Source: Candidatus Altimarinota bacterium (GTDB lineage: Bacteria; Patescibacteriota; Gracilibacteria; BD1-5; UBA6164). From it: a DNA stretch of 64,000 nucleotides. The DNA is taken from assembly GCA_028689115.1 (NCBI GenBank), contig JAQTWV010000002.1, positions 62,001 through 126,000 of the forward strand, given 5' to 3'. The notes under the pieces were generated by a model. The model saw only the letters and a program-made list of their open reading frames with translations, was not told where the DNA came from and did not search any database. The translations under genes and the position numbers were made by a program. This document shows, in pieces, positions 9,796 through 21,414 of this stretch (position 1 is the first letter of the stretch; each line of letters starts with the position of its first letter).

Positions 9796-11691
9796 TTATC
9801 TAATAATAATCTTGTTATCACTAATTTCAAAAGTAAGTTTATACATTCATGATTCATTTAATACAAGTATTTCTCAATCATAATTTACATAAAAATCTTT
9901 TATTGTTTTAGTTGCTCATTCAATTTGTCATACATAAGTCAAATTTTGAGTACTTTTATAATTTGTAGTATTTGGTTTAAAAATCCAAATTTTATTGTTT
10001 AATAATAAATATACATAATTTAAATTTGCTCTAGCAATTATTTGTGCATTTTTTCACTCTTCTAAAGTATAGTTTTTAGGAAGTTTATTAATTATTATTG
10101 ATTCTAATCTATATGGAGAAGAAAAGAATTTTACTATTGATAAATCTTTTTTTAACATATAAAATCAACCATCAATTGCAACAGATAATACATCTCAAAT
10201 TTGTTTTAAATCTTCATCTTTTAAATATGGCTCTGCAGCTTTGAAGTTATCCCCACTTGCAACATGTTTATTTAATTGATTATTTTGTCATAGAGTGTAT
10301 ATATTTGTTGAATAAAAACTTATATTTTTAATATCTTCCCATTTTGTTTGTCATGTTACATTTACAAAATTAAAATATCAATTTTTTGTAAATTTAACTA
10401 TTTTTGAAGTATTTGTTAATAAAAATAGGTTGTTTTCTATAAATAATCAATCAATGAAATATTCATTTTCAGCTAAATTATTAAATGTATATATTTGAGG
10501 TGTTCAAGTAGATAAAATTGGTCAAACAACTCATTTTTTCTCAATTATATAAGGAATTAAATTATTTTTAGCTATCTTAACAGTATTATTTCAATCAATA
10601 TTATATATTAAATTTTTGTCATTTTCTTCAAATATTTCTATTTTATTAAATTGTTTTTTTAATATATTTATATCATCAGTTAATTTTGCTAGATCTCATA
10701 AATATATTTCTTGTTTTTGTATTTCAGCGACCAATTTTTCTGCATCATTTATATTTTTTTCAAAAGCATCAGGATTTGCTATATTTTCAGATGCAACTTT
10801 TATTATGTCTTTTATTTCAAGTATACTATTTTTTGCTGTTTCTTTTACTTCTGTTTGAGTTGTTATTGAAACTAATGTTGATAGAGAATAATATAAAAAG
10901 AATACTGCCATTAAAATTCATCATAATAAAACTACACTTTTAATAGTTTTAGATTGAGTTTTTAGTTTATCTAAAACTATTAAAGATTTTCAAATTATTT
11001 TTTTAGAAAATCTGTTATCTATAACTTTTGCTAAATTATTTTTTATTACTTCAAATTTTTGATTTTTATTTTCAAATTTTTTACTTTTAAATTTCATAGA
11101 ACTAACTAAACAATTTAATTCTAGAATTTCACTTTTTAAAATATTTTTAATATTTTTATTAAATATTTTTATATCTTCTGAAAGTATTAATCAATCAATT
11201 ATATCACTTTTTGATAGATAATTTAGTAATTCAAGAGTCGAAGAAATTACTATTTCTCAATTTGTTAATTTTCATTCAGAAATATATGAAAACTCTTCTT
11301 TATTTTCTCATTTTTCAGTTAACTCAATTATCTCTGAATTCTTGTTTATTAAACAAGCAGATGAATGTCAAACATTTGAAAATGTATAAGTATTTTCGTT
11401 TAGTATTCATATAATCATATCAAGAGAATCTTTTTCATCTTGGTCTAATTTCCATGTTTTTAAGTATGAATTTATGTGTTCTAAGGCTATCATAAAATCA
11501 CTATATGTATCTTCTTTACTTATCTTATCTATTAAATATTCAAGAGTATTATTTAATAGATTTTCAGCTAATTTTTGACTAGAACAGCTTATTAATATAA
11601 AACAATCCAGATGGTTATCTAAATTTATATTTCTTTTTATTATTGTATTTTGTTTTTCAAAATCTATTTTTTTTACACTTATTTCAAACAT
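9796..11691 (-). CDS. PP2C-like domain, membrane segment, propeller-like exterior
   Basis: A 631-residue single-pass protein. Residues 1 to about 150 look like a degenerate PP2C/SpoIIE phosphatase: FSNVGHSSACLINKNSEIIELTE and 'GEIVISST..LL..LS' match the second half of that fold. The acidic DGxxG metal motifs are absent, suggesting a non-catalytic pseudophosphatase. After a Lys-rich linker there is one membrane segment (VVLLGGILMAVFFLYYSL, near residue 240), a Glu/Lys-rich coiled coil, and a C-terminal region of repeated short beta segments ending YKLTFEISDNKIIIR that reads like a beta-propeller. This looks like a signal-transducing receptor with an outside sensor. Its partner is unknown. Confidence 0.75.
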
Positions 11692-11758
11692 TTTTAATTT
11701 ATTAAAAAATTATTGTTTAACTTCTAAAAATTATATAAAAAAGTTTTAAATTTCAAAA

Positions 11759-11786
11759 TTGAAATATATTTTTTTTTAAATATAAT
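11759..11786 (+). promoter_or_regulatory. Promoter of murA
   Basis: TTGAAA (11759-11764), a 16-base spacer, then TATAAT (11781-11786). The predicted start near 11793 leaves a 25-base leader before the TTG start codon. Confidence 0.6.
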
Positions 11787-11817
11787 CTAAATCTAAATAT
11801 ATTGTAACTTTTAGAAA

Positions 11818-13080
11818 TTGTTATTAGTTAGATGAAAAAAAGGACTTTCATGAAAAGTTCAAATAAGTGGTTCAAAAAACGCAGCTTTGCCTATGTTATG
11901 AGCAGCTTTACTTTTAAATTGAAAAGTTAAATTAAAAAAAATGCCTAAGATTTGAGATGTTCAAACATTTCTTGATATCTTAGAATGAATTTGAGTAAGA
12001 TACAGTTGGGAATGAACAACTCTAAATTTTGATTCTTCAAATATAAATAATGAAAATCTAAATTTTGAAAAGATAAAAAAAATCAGATCATCAATTTTTT
12101 TACTTTCGCCATTATTACATTTTTTTGGTAATATAAAAATCCCTTTTCCAGGGTGATGTAGTATAGGGAAAAGACCAATTGATGCACACTTAAACTGACT
12201 GGAAGCTATTTGATATAATTATACTTTTTCTGGTGATGAGATAGTTTTAGATTGAAGTTTAGAAAGTTGAGATAAGGTTTTAAATTGATGATTTTGAGTA
12301 AGTTCAACTGAAAATTTAATAGTTGCGAATGTGCTTAGAAAATGAGTTACTACTATTAAATCTGCAGCAATTGAACCTCATGTTATGAATTTGATAGATT
12401 TTTTAAGAAAAGCGTGAGCAGAAATAAAAATAAGATATAATCATGAAATAATTATATCTTGAGTTGAAAAATTATCCTCAGGCTTTGAATTTGAAGTTGT
12501 AGCTGATTATATAGAATCAGGAACTTATATGATTATTTGAGCGTTGGCTTCAAAAGAATACTTAGATATAGTTGATGCTAGAATAGATGATTTATATGTT
12601 TTTATAGAAAAACTAAAAGAGGCTTGAGTTAAAGTAGCTGATTTATGAAATGACACTCTTAGAGTTTTTAGAGCTAAAAAATTAAAAGCAATTCAAATTC
12701 AAACAAATCTATTTCCAGGTTTTCCAACAGATTTACAATCTCCATTTGCTATACTTCAATCTCAAGCAGAATGAATAAGTAAAATACACGAAGTTTTATT
12801 TGAATGAAGATTAAATTTTTTAGTTGAACTTGAAAAAATGAGAGCAAATGTTGCGGTTATGAATCCGCACGAAGCACTTTTATTTTGACCAAATGATCTA
12901 AAAGGTTGAGTTACAGTTACTTCTTGGGATTTGAGAGCATGAGCTGCTATGGTAATTGCTTGATTAATTGCAGAGTGAGAAACAAAAATTACAAATGTAG
13001 AATATATATATAGATGATATGAAGATTTTGTAAATAAATTAAAGTGAATTTGAGCTGATTTAGAAGAAGTTAATGATTAA
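11818..13080 (+). CDS. murA: UDP-GlcNAc 1-carboxyvinyltransferase (MurA)
   Basis: Catalyses the first committed step of peptidoglycan synthesis, transfer of enolpyruvate from PEP to UDP-N-acetylglucosamine, in the cytosol. At 420 residues it has family length. The N-terminus reads VRGKKGLSGKVQISGSKNAALPML, with the substrate Lys-Asn pair. The catalytic loop reads PGGCSIGKRPID with the active Cys at residue 114. EPHV, EAIGYN and the C-terminal FVNKLKGIGADLE are also typical. The reading frame opens only at TTG 11818, because a TAG lies two codons upstream and the first ATG in phase would delete the SGSKNAA motif. This makes the bacterium peptidoglycan-forming. Confidence 0.95.
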
Positions 13081-13097
13081 TTTTTAATTATAAGATT

Positions 13098-13289
13098 ATG
13101 AGAGCATTTTGAGTATTTTTATTGATTTTTTGAATAATTATCATTTATAATCCTGATATTATTGCTTATTTATTAGGTTGATTATTAGTTTTTATAGGAC
13201 TAAATTTAGTATTACTATGAGTTTTTACTAAAAAGAAAAATAGTGAAGACAATTATGTTAAGTTTTGAAATTATAAGATTTTTAGATAA
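13098..13289 (+). CDS. Small two-helix membrane protein
   Basis: A 63-residue protein with two hydrophobic segments (residues 3-15 and 20-40) separated by a YNPD turn, then a Lys-rich cytoplasmic tail. It lies 17 bases after murA and before a terminator, so it is probably co-transcribed with murA. Not recognised; no function assigned. Confidence 0.65.
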
Positions 13290-13318
13290 AAGAGAGTTTT
13301 TTAAAACTCTCTTTTTAT
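13288..13318 (+). terminator. Terminator of the murA operon
   Basis: Stem AAAGAGAGTTTT / AAAACTCTCTTT followed by a T run, overlapping the stop codon of the small membrane protein. Confidence 0.8.
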
Positions 13319-13367
13319 TTTTTCAAAAAATTATATAATAAAATCAGTTTAAAAATAAAAATCATTT

Positions 13368-14342
13368 ATGTTAGAGTCAATCTTTATATATTTATTACTT
13401 TTTTTTATATCATTTTTTCCGATAGTTATTTGGGCTTATTCTTTTTCTTTTATAGATGATAATCCACTTAATAAAAAGAGATTTATGGTTTGAGTTTTAT
13501 GATGAATTCTATCTGTAATTCCTATATTACATATAGATAAGATTATGAAATTTTTAAATTTAGATTATTTAAATGTTTTTTATTTTGCTTCAAAAATAAA
13601 GGATTTGCTAACTAGTTTTGAATTTGGAGTTTCCCTTAGTTTATTTTTGTTTTTAGTTGTGATATTTTCATTTTTTTTATGATGATTTTTTAAACATAAA
13701 TCTAGTATTTTTAGGATTTACTTAAAAAACATAGTTAGTTTTTTGTTTTTTATACTTGTTTTAAGTTTATGATTATTACTAGTTTCATTTTTACTACAAA
13801 GAGTAGATTTTAGTATAGAAAATCCAATAAGTTTTTGAAATGTCATATTTGATACATTTAAATTAGTTATATTTTATTATGTAATTGTAGCTTTTATAGA
13901 AGAAGCATCAAAGCATTTTAATTTTTTACAATCAAGTGTTTTTTATATAAAATCAGTTAAAGATTGAGTATTGTATGCTATATTTGTAGCTCTTTGATTT
14001 AGTTTTATAGAAAATATGTTATATTTATATAATTATTATTTATCTTCATGATTATCATTTGAACTTATAAAACTTTATTTTTTTCGTTCAGCTTTTTCAG
14101 TTATGGTTCATATATTATCAAGTAGTGTTTTGGCATATTATTTTTCAAAAGCACTTATCTTATATAGATGAAAAGACTTGAGTTTTCCTTATTTAAAGAT
14201 ATTTTCATTTGGTCTTTTAATGAGTATAATCCTTCATCTTATTTTTGATGTAGCTCTTACTCTAGGTTTTGTTTTTATTATATTTATATATTTTATTGGT
14301 TGATATCTTTATGTAAGTTCTATTTTTTATAAGGAAGACTAA
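13368..14342 (+). CDS. PrsW-like intramembrane metalloprotease
   Basis: A 324-residue polytopic membrane protein with about eight hydrophobic segments. It carries the three sequence marks of the PrsW/CPBP intramembrane protease group: FIEEASKHF (Glu-Glu-x-x-Lys), FIENMLY (Glu-Asn), and two membrane histidines, one in a VHILSS segment and one in LHLIFD, which supply the presumed metal ligands. PrsW of Bacillus cleaves an anti-sigma factor, but many homologues have unknown substrates. No anti-sigma factor with a matching site is adjacent. Low-specificity membrane protein processing is all that can be said. Confidence 0.8.
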
Positions 14343-14375
14343 AAAACAATAGTCAATCAAAAAACAAAAAATCCT

Positions 14376-14422
14376 TTGCAAATACGAATAAATACTAATA
14401 ATTAAACTATTAGTATTTATTT
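14376..14422 (+). promoter_or_regulatory. Promoter and inverted repeat of pilin gene 1
   Basis: TTGCAA (14376-14381), a 17-base spacer, and TAATTA (14399-14404). The -10 box overlaps one arm of an inverted repeat AATAAATACTAATA / TATTAGTATTTATT (14387-14422). The same arrangement precedes the two pilin genes at 33.1 and 34.5 kb, so the repeat may be an operator as well as, or instead of, a leftover terminator of the upstream gene. Confidence 0.6.
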
Positions 14423-14435
14423 TTTATAAAAAATT

Positions 14436-15692
14436 ATGAAAATAAACAAAATAAAAGCCTTCACACTAGTAGAACTAATAGTAGTAATAACAATACTAGC
14501 TATACTATGAACAATAGCGTTTATAAACTTACAATGATATAGTGTATCAGCAAGAGATTGAAAAAGAGTAAGTGATATAAACAATATCATGAAAAAGATA
14601 TGAATAGAAAGTTCAAAATGAACAAGTTTATCAACACTTATAAATACAACAAAAACAAATTCATGATTAATAATAGATGGAAATAGTTGAAGTTCAATCC
14701 AATGAACAGCAAACTTTTCTACACTAAAAGAAGATGGAAGTAAATTTAAAGATCCAGTAACAAAATGAGATTATGTATTTTCATACTCAGTATGATGAAG
14801 TGGAACATGAGCCTATAAATTTAATCAAGTATCAACAGTAAATGAAGAAGAAAATACAGCAGTGGTAAAATGAAATTACTACAAGATGCAAACTTGAGAT
14901 ACTCCAAGTATAATAATAAATGAAGATGATTTTTTTGTAGAAGATTGATGAGTAAATTTACCATATGAGATAGTAGAGTGAATAACTCAAAGTCCATTTG
15001 CGAGTTGTTGAACATCGTGAGAAATTAAAACAGCAACTTCAACATATTGATTATGTAATTCACCTGATATAATTGTTTGTTCTTGAAATTGAGCATGAGT
15101 AATATTAGCTGCATGTAATGTTTGAACAAATATTTCTTGAACATGATCTAGCTCATATTGAAATTATTTTCAATGGTGAAATAATGGTGGAACTCCTTAC
15201 TGAAATTTATCTGTAAGTTCTACTAGAGTAAATACATCATTATATTGACCAAGTAATTATTATAATAATACAACTATAATATGATGAACAAGTTTGCCAA
15301 ATCCTTATGATTGGAGTAACCCAAAAAATGATAATTTGTGGTGAGATACAGATTATATAAATTGATGAAGTATTGATAAATCACTATTACAATGACCATG
15401 TGAAGTATGATATCATGTTCCAACTTTTACTGATTGGCAAAATATAGTTACTAATTGAAATTTTACAAATTGAAACAATATACAAGATTTACTTAAATTA
15501 CCTTTTGCCTGAGATCGTTATTGGATGGATGGTACAATGAAAAATCAATGAACTGATGCATATTATTGGTCATCATCACCTGCTTGATTCAATTCATATT
15601 ATTTATCATTTACTAGTTCTAGTAATTTTATTTATTATTCATTTAATATGAAGCGTGCTTTTGATATGTCAGTAAGATGTTTTAAAAATTAG
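14436..15692 (+). CDS. Type IV pilin fused to a FISUMP domain
   Basis: A 418-residue prepilin. It has a short basic leader, then the class III pilin helix KAFTLVELIVVITILAIL, where cleavage before Phe leaves Ala rather than Gly at -1. Residues about 30-200 form a pilin globular region. From about 210 the sequence turns Gly/Ser/Cys-rich and matches the Fibrobacter succinogenes major paralogous (FISUMP) domain: CNVGTNISGTG, YFQWGNNGG, CEVGYHVPTFTDWQ, and the closing MSVRCFKN. Such a tail would be displayed on the pilus. Paralogues lie at 33.1 kb (full length) and 34.5 kb (no FISUMP). It is a single-gene unit with its own promoter and terminator. Confidence 0.85.
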
Positions 15693-15735
15693 ACTAAAAA
15701 AACTAAATCCAAAGGATTTAGTTTTTTTAGTCTAT
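15690..15735. terminator. Bidirectional terminator between convergent genes
   Basis: Perfect stem AGACTAAAAAAACTAAATCC / GGATTTAGTTTTTTTAGTCT with a 3-base loop. It contains the stop codons of both convergent genes. Confidence 0.85.
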
Positions 15736-16734
15736 CGGATACAAATATTTTGTTTCAATTATTTGCCATCTTGGGTCTTGTTCTTGCAATCATGCAAGAA
15801 CTCATTTAAAGTGAAGTAATCAGTAAGTTATGTATATTTTTTTATACTCGCTTTTTTGTATTTCATCAACTATTACTTTATTTCTTCAATTTAGAATTAC
15901 ATCAAATAAATTTTTGTTATTGAAATTTTCGCTAAGAGTTCATTGTAAACTATCACTTCAAATGATTAAATTCAGTATTGCTTGATTTAGATATACAAGT
16001 ATTTTTAATTCTCTTTCATTTAAATTTGATAGAGTATTTAATATTTCTTTATTGGCATCAATTGGAGGGGAATATGGTTTATTATTTTCCTCAATTGTAT
16101 TTTTTTCCTTATATAATCTTATTATTTCATCTATATCTACATCTACATTGAAGTCTAAATCATTAACAATTCATAAAAAACTCTCCGTATCTTGAAATGT
16201 TACTCAATACAATTTAGAAAAATTTTCGTATAAATCAGTATCAAATTCTATTCAAATTGCATCGTTAAATGCACTCATATTTTCCTGAGTTCATGGTTTA
16301 ACTCATTCAAAAAAATAAACTCAACCTTCTTCTTTATATTTTTTTAAATTTTCTTTTACTTGGTTATAAAAACTCTCTGAACCTATGTGTACCATAGCTT
16401 GAAATTTAACAGTTTTTTCTCAATTACTTATTGTATATTCAGGCATTTTTGCCTTGTAAATTTCATTTGATAAATATGTTAATCATCATAAAATAGATGT
16501 TGTTACTAAAATGAAAATACTTATTCTAAAAATAAAATTTTTCATATATAAGATAGAATCAGTTATTTCTTTTTTTTGTATACTTTTCCAAATTATATGA
16601 AATGTATAAAATAAAATAGTATAAAGTCATATACTTACTAAAAAATCTAATACTCAAACTATATTGTTTAAGTAATATGCAATTGCTGAAAAAATAAATA
16701 GTATTATAGCTGAAAAAATAAGTTTTAAATTCAT
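15727..16734 (-). CDS. TraB/GumN-like membrane protein
   Basis: A 335-residue protein. The N-terminal 110 residues hold three or four membrane helices, an unusual position because most TraB proteins have them at the C-terminus. The following domain matches the TraB/GumN/PrgY group: MVHIGSESFYNQVKENLKKY, then VYFFEGV with the Glu of the GxH/E pair, and a final ITYGLLHFKGVLAGL...W.IIETKYLYPI with the second histidine. This group is related to TIKI metalloproteases. Catalysis is inferred from the fold only. It converges on the pilin gene, and their stop codons share a terminator stem. Confidence 0.7.
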
Positions 16735-16836
16735 ATTTTGTTATTATAGTTTATAGGTAAATAGTTTATTTATTTTTTGATTTTAATAAAATTTTTTTTA
16801 TACTTAGTTTATATTTTTAGATTTTTACATATTTTT

Positions 16837-17268
16837 ATGAAAAAAATTATTACTTTTATATTTTCTTTTTTTATTATGTTTTCATTTTGATTTTTATCAG
16901 ATGCAAATGCTTGAATTTTTTCAAATAATAATACAGAAATAAATTATTGTAATTGAGTACCTTGTTGATTAAAAGATTGAGTTGATTATATACAAAAGGG
17001 TTGACTTAATTGACCTGTTACAAATTGAACATGATCAGAATATGTACAAAAAATAGTTGCATATTGATTATCTTTTCTAGCAATAGTTGCTGTTATATTG
17101 ATAATATATGCAGGTTTTAATTTACTTATTTCAATTTGAGATGAGGAAAAAGCTAAAAAATCAAAAACTATCATTATTTTTGCAATCTTAGGTTTACTTA
17201 TCATATTTTTAGCTAAACCAATTACTACTTTTGTAATAAATGTACTTAGTTCAACTCCTACTCCATAA
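16837..17268 (+). CDS. VirB2/TrbC-like pilin-type membrane protein
   Basis: A 143-residue protein with a signal peptide (FSFFIMFSFGFLSDANA-G), a Cys pair (NYCNGVPCG) and two hydrophobic helices (residues about 75-95 and 112-140) joined by a short charged GDEEKAKKSK loop. This is the two-helix topology of VirB2/TrbC conjugative pilins and of the related 'pilin-like' proteins common in Patescibacteria. No other type IV secretion gene is in the window, so DNA transfer cannot be claimed. It precedes the type IV pilus gene cluster but ends in its own terminator. Confidence 0.65.
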
Positions 17269-17272
17269 ATTC

Positions 17273-17309
17273 GAGATTGATTTTATAAAAAGTCAATCTC
17301 TTTTTTTTT
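17273..17309 (+). terminator. Terminator of the VirB2-like gene
   Basis: Stem GAGATTGA / TCAATCTC with a 12-base loop, followed by nine T. Confidence 0.85.
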
Positions 17310-17365
17310 GTTTTATTTTTTAGAATGTGGTATTATTTTCTTGAATATAATTAATTTAACAATAT

Positions 17366-17881
17366 ATGAATGAAGTAAATTTTATTACACAAAAGAAAAA
17401 TGAGCTTAAAAATCCATTAATTTTTTTGTGATTTGTAGTTATAGTGTCTCTAGGTCTATTTTTATTTAATTGGAGACTTGATTATACAAATAAAGATTTA
17501 GATACAAAAATATCTGATAGAGTAGCCGATATTAAAACATTGGAAAGTGATCCAAAGATACAAGTTTATTCTCTAATTGAAGCAAATAAAACTACGATTG
17601 ATAATTTAGAAAAAAGATCACTTATTACTAAGTATATAAATCATTTAAAAGCTATTTCAAAAAAATATGATATGAGTTTTGATTGATTTTCATTAGTAAA
17701 ATGAGAGATTAATACTATATCTTTAATTAATTCTTCAGAAAAATGAATTGCTTATGCAAAAACTAGAGATTTTATTAAAAATTATAGAACTGATAAAAAT
17801 GCTTTATTTGATTTAGATTTTGTAAGCTCTGTAGAATGAATGGATTCAATGAAATTTCCTATTATATTTAAAATTAAATAA
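17366..17881 (+). CDS. PilN-like type IV pilus inner-membrane protein
   Basis: A 171-residue bitopic protein. A short cytoplasmic N-terminus is followed by one membrane helix (residues about 20-36), a coiled-coil-prone Asp/Lys stretch and a small alpha/beta domain. Size, topology and position directly before a second protein of the same plan and then PilC match the PilN-PilO pair of type IV pilus machines, which link the outer parts to the motor. Sequence similarity alone is weak, and the call rests mainly on order. It is followed 22 bases later by the PilO-like gene. Confidence 0.6.
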
Positions 17882-17903
17882 TTTAAAATTAACCAATTAA
17901 AAG

Positions 17904-18455
17904 ATGTCAATTTCAAATAAAAACAATAAATTATATTGATATATCATTATTTTAGTTTCTTTATTTATCTTTGTATTATTTACAAAGAACCAAATTTCAA
18001 GTATGCAAATTAAACTTGATGAAAAAGAACAAAAAGAAATAGAGTTACAAACGAAAAGAGATGAATTACAAAAATTAAATGATATAAAAGCAAAAGTAGA
18101 TGCCAAAAATAATGGTATAGATAAATATGTAGTTAAATTAAATGAAGATGAACTTATAAATTATATTTATTCAAAAATTGAAGAAGATAATTTAAAATAT
18201 ACTGATTGAATTAGTACAATTAGAAGTTTATCAATTACAAAATGAAAATTAAATGAAATAGGTTTTATGGAATCTAGTATTGCTTTAAATCTAAGGGTAC
18301 CATCTGAAGATAGAATGTTTAAAATCCTTGATTTTTTTGTAAAAGATGATTCAAAATACAAATTTTTTATTGATTCATTTACATATCCAAAAATAGAAGT
18401 AGGTAGTGAATCTAGTTACAATATAACAATTCCTTTAAAAATTTTTTATAAATAA
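17904..18455 (+). CDS. PilO-like type IV pilus inner-membrane protein
   Basis: A 183-residue bitopic protein with one membrane helix (about residues 11-26), a strongly charged coiled coil (KLDEKEQKEIELQTKRDELQ) and a C-terminal ferredoxin-like alpha/beta domain ending ITIPLKIFYK. This is the plan of PilO/GspM proteins, which pair with PilN through their coiled coils. It sits between the PilN-like gene and pilC, with only 3 bases to the latter. The call is from context and architecture. Confidence 0.6.
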
Positions 18456-18458
18456 AAC

Positions 18459-19559
18459 ATGGAAAATACAAATAAAATTGAAAATAAACCAAGTGAAACA
18501 TTTTTTATTAAAAAAGTAGGACTTATTGATAAATATAATTTTTATGAATATATATCAGTTATGCTTGATGGTTGAGTTTGAGTTACAGAATCTCTTGAAT
18601 CTGTAAACTCAAAAATTGCTAGTCCTTATTTTAAATCAAAAATTAGAGAACTTATAACATATATTTCTTCTTGAGATTCTTTTTCAAAATCTATGAAAAA
18701 GATACCATCAGTTTTTGAATCACCAGAAATTTCTATAATTGAGTCTGGGGAAACAACATGATCTTTATCTAAATCTCTATTGAAACTTAGTGAAGATTTA
18801 AAAAAAGTATATGAGCTTAAAAATAAAATAAAATGAGCATTAACTTATCCAATGATTATATTTTTATTCTTATTTTTAGCACTTTGAATTGTATTAACTT
18901 ATGTTATACCTTCAATAAAACCACTTTTTGATGATGCATGAGTTGAATTACCAATTGCAACAAAAGCGTTGTTAGCAACTTCAGATTTTATGATAAATAA
19001 TATATGGCTTATATTTTTATTTATTGCAACTGTTATAGTATTATTAATTTGATATAAAAATACTAAATCATGAAAGATAGCTATTGAATGATTTTTATTT
19101 AGTTTACCACTTGTTTGAAAAATATATAAAAATTATATTTTAGCTAATATAGCATCAAACCTTGCAACACTTATTTGATCATGAATAAATATAGTAAAAG
19201 CGCTAACTTTAGTCTCAAAATGAACAAATAGTTATATATATATGGATCTTTTTGATGAAGTAATTATTAGGGTTTCAAGATGAGAGTGAATTGTAAAATC
19301 AATGGAAGAAGTAGATCAATTAAAACAATATTTTCCATCAGATTATTTACAAATGCTTTCAGTTTGAGAAAGAACAGCAAATATAGAATCTATATGTTTA
19401 AAAATGAATAAACAATATGATAAAGAAGTTGATTATTCATTAGCAAGACTTACAAAGTGGATTGAACCAATTGCTATACTTTTTGCTTGAGTATTTGTAC
19501 TTTGGTTTGCGTTTGCTATATTTGGAGCAATATTAAAAGTAACTCAAACTGTTTGATAA
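18459..19559 (+). CDS. pilC: Type IV pilus platform protein PilC (GspF family)
   Basis: A 366-residue inner-membrane platform of the pilus motor. Two T2SF repeats are visible, each with the pattern 'F...L..L...G......l..' (YEYISVMLDGGVGVTESLESV, then IASNLATLIGSGINIVKALTLV). Three membrane segments follow the family layout, and IESGETTGSLSKSL/LSVGERTANIESIC are the two family signature turns. It is a little shorter than the usual 400 residues because the N-terminal arm is trimmed. It closes the transcription unit that starts with the PilN-like gene. The PilB/PilT ATPases are not in this window. Confidence 0.92.
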
Positions 19560-19564
19560 AAACT

Positions 19565-19600
19565 AAAACTAAAAATTAATTTTAATTTTTAGTTTTTTTT
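19565..19600 (+). terminator. Terminator after pilC
   Basis: Stem AAACTAAAAATTAA / TTTAATTTTTAGTTT followed by T8. Confidence 0.75.
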
Positions 19601-19638
19601 GTATAATAAATTAAGAATATATTGCATTACAATATCTT

Positions 19639-20208
19639 ATGTATTTAGAAAAAAAAGCGTTTACACTTTTTGAATTAATGGTAGCTATGACAATAGCTGG
19701 TATAATGATGATGATGGTTTTATTACCATATGCTCATTATCAAAATAAAGCTAAATTAAAATTGGCATCACGTGAAATTAGTCAAAGTTTTTATGATGCA
19801 AAAAATATGGCAATTTCTTGAGTTAAAGATATAGATTGAAATACTTCAATTTGAATGTATATGACAACGCAGGAGCCTGATAATGATAAAATAGTATTTT
19901 TTTCATACCCATTTGATATAGATGAAAGTGCTATAAATAATACTGCAATTTGAAATATAAAAATTATAAAAACTAAAGTTCTACAAGAGGGGATAAAATT
20001 AAATTATTTATGAGGTAAAAATAATTTATTATTTTTTTATAATTCTATCAATTGAAAATCAAAAGTTTATACTTTTGACACAAATCCAAAAACAGAAGTT
20101 AATGATGATGAAATATCTATAATTTTTTCTTTTAAAAATGCTACAAGTTCTAGCTTAAGAAAAGAGTTGATTTATTTCAAGGATACAAATATAATTGATT
20201 ATAATTAA
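19639..20208 (+). CDS. Pseudopilin (GspH/FimT-like)
   Basis: A 189-residue prepilin-like protein with the leader KKAFTLFELMVAMTIAGIMMMM: cleavage before Phe, Glu at +5, a long hydrophobic helix. The body after residue 60 is beta-rich and resembles minor pseudopilins of the GspH/FimT type. It is the first gene of a four-gene block (7, 3 and 8 bases between genes) that ends with a PilX-like protein, the arrangement of a minor-pilin priming complex. Confidence 0.75.
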
Positions 20209-20215
20209 TCTCAAT

Positions 20216-20827
20216 ATGAAAAAAAACAAAAAAGCATTTTCAATGATAGAAATTTTGGTTTGAATACTTATATTTACTATGTGAATAGTAAGTATTTATT
20301 CTATTATTATAACTACACTAAAACTTAATGATTTAAATAAAAATTATATTATTGCATCGTATCTAGCAAGAGAACAAATAGAACTTGTAAGAAATATAAG
20401 GGATAGCAATTATAAAAAAGTTCAAATATATAATCAACTTAATCCTGTAAATGATGACCATAATGCTGTTTTTGAATATGGAAAATATTATAAGATAGAA
20501 AATGATTTTTCTTTTATGAGTTGATTTCCAATAAGTATTTCAGAAATTCTAAATTTTTGAGAATGAGAGAGTGAACTTAATTCTAAGATGCAAAATTATA
20601 GACTATGTTTAAATTCTGATAATATTTATACTTTTGATTGTAGTGGTTCAGCGGTTAAAACACAATTTTATAAATATATAAAAATCGAAAAAGTAGAATA
20701 TAATGATTGAGCTAATACAGAGGTAATAGATAATGCATTTAAAGTTACATCTAAGGTTATTTGGTATATGAGATGATATCATGAATTTAAAGTTGATTCT
20801 ATTTTTACAGATTTTAAAAGATTATAA
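20216..20827 (+). CDS. Minor pseudopilin (PilV/GspI-like)
   Basis: A 203-residue prepilin-like protein. The leader is KKAFSMIEILVGILIFTMGIVSI, with Glu at +5 and the 'SMIEILV' variant characteristic of PilV/GspI pseudopilins. It includes the internal YLAREQIELVRNIRDSNY segment, common in this subgroup just after the pilin helix. A pair of Cys lies in the C-terminal half. Co-transcribed with its neighbours. Confidence 0.75.
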
Positions 20828-20830
20828 ATT

Positions 20831-21406
20831 ATGAAAAAAAATATAAAAGCATTTACATTAGTTGAAGTAGTAGTTTCTGTAACTATATTTTCAATTATTA
20901 TGATTTCTATTATATCAATATATATTTTGAGTTCTGATACTTCTCTTAAATCTGATATAAATAGGGCAATGCATGAAAATATAAAAAGTGTTGTTACTGA
21001 AATTTCAGAAGATATTATTAAAAACAATATTTTATGAGTTTCAATAGACACTTTAGATACTTGTTCTTTTGCAACTTCAACATCATATAAACATGGTTCT
21101 AAATTATGTACAGCATGATTAAATGATTATTATTTAGCTAAGAAAACTAATTCTTGATATATAAGGGTTGATAATTTATCTTGTGAGCCTATAACTGAAC
21201 AATGTTTTATTGTAAAAAACGGTAAACCATTAACAAATAGTTTAGTTACTGTTAAGAATTTAGATTTTTATGTTTCTTCTTTATTTGTAAATAAAGCAAC
21301 TATAAAAATAATTTTACAACCAACGATTAAAGCTGGAGTTAAGCCAAATCTTATAGAAAATAATAAGTTAATTTTTCAAACTACAATTAGTGAAAGACCT
21401 TTTTAA
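20831..21406 (+). CDS. Minor pseudopilin (PilW/GspJ-like)
   Basis: A 191-residue prepilin-like protein beginning KKNIKAFTLVEVVVSVTIFSIIMISI, followed by the ISEDIIKNNI helix usual for PilW/GspJ. Four cysteines in the middle (TCSFA, KLCTAG, LSCEP, QCFIV) could form two disulfides. The start codon is 3 bases after the previous stop codon, pointing to translational coupling. Confidence 0.75.
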
Positions 21407-21414
21407 ATAAAAAT

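Noticed and set aside
16837-17268. Evidence of a conjugative type IV secretion system
   Set aside because: Only a VirB2/TrbC-like protein is present. No VirB4, VirD4 or relaxase lies in the window.
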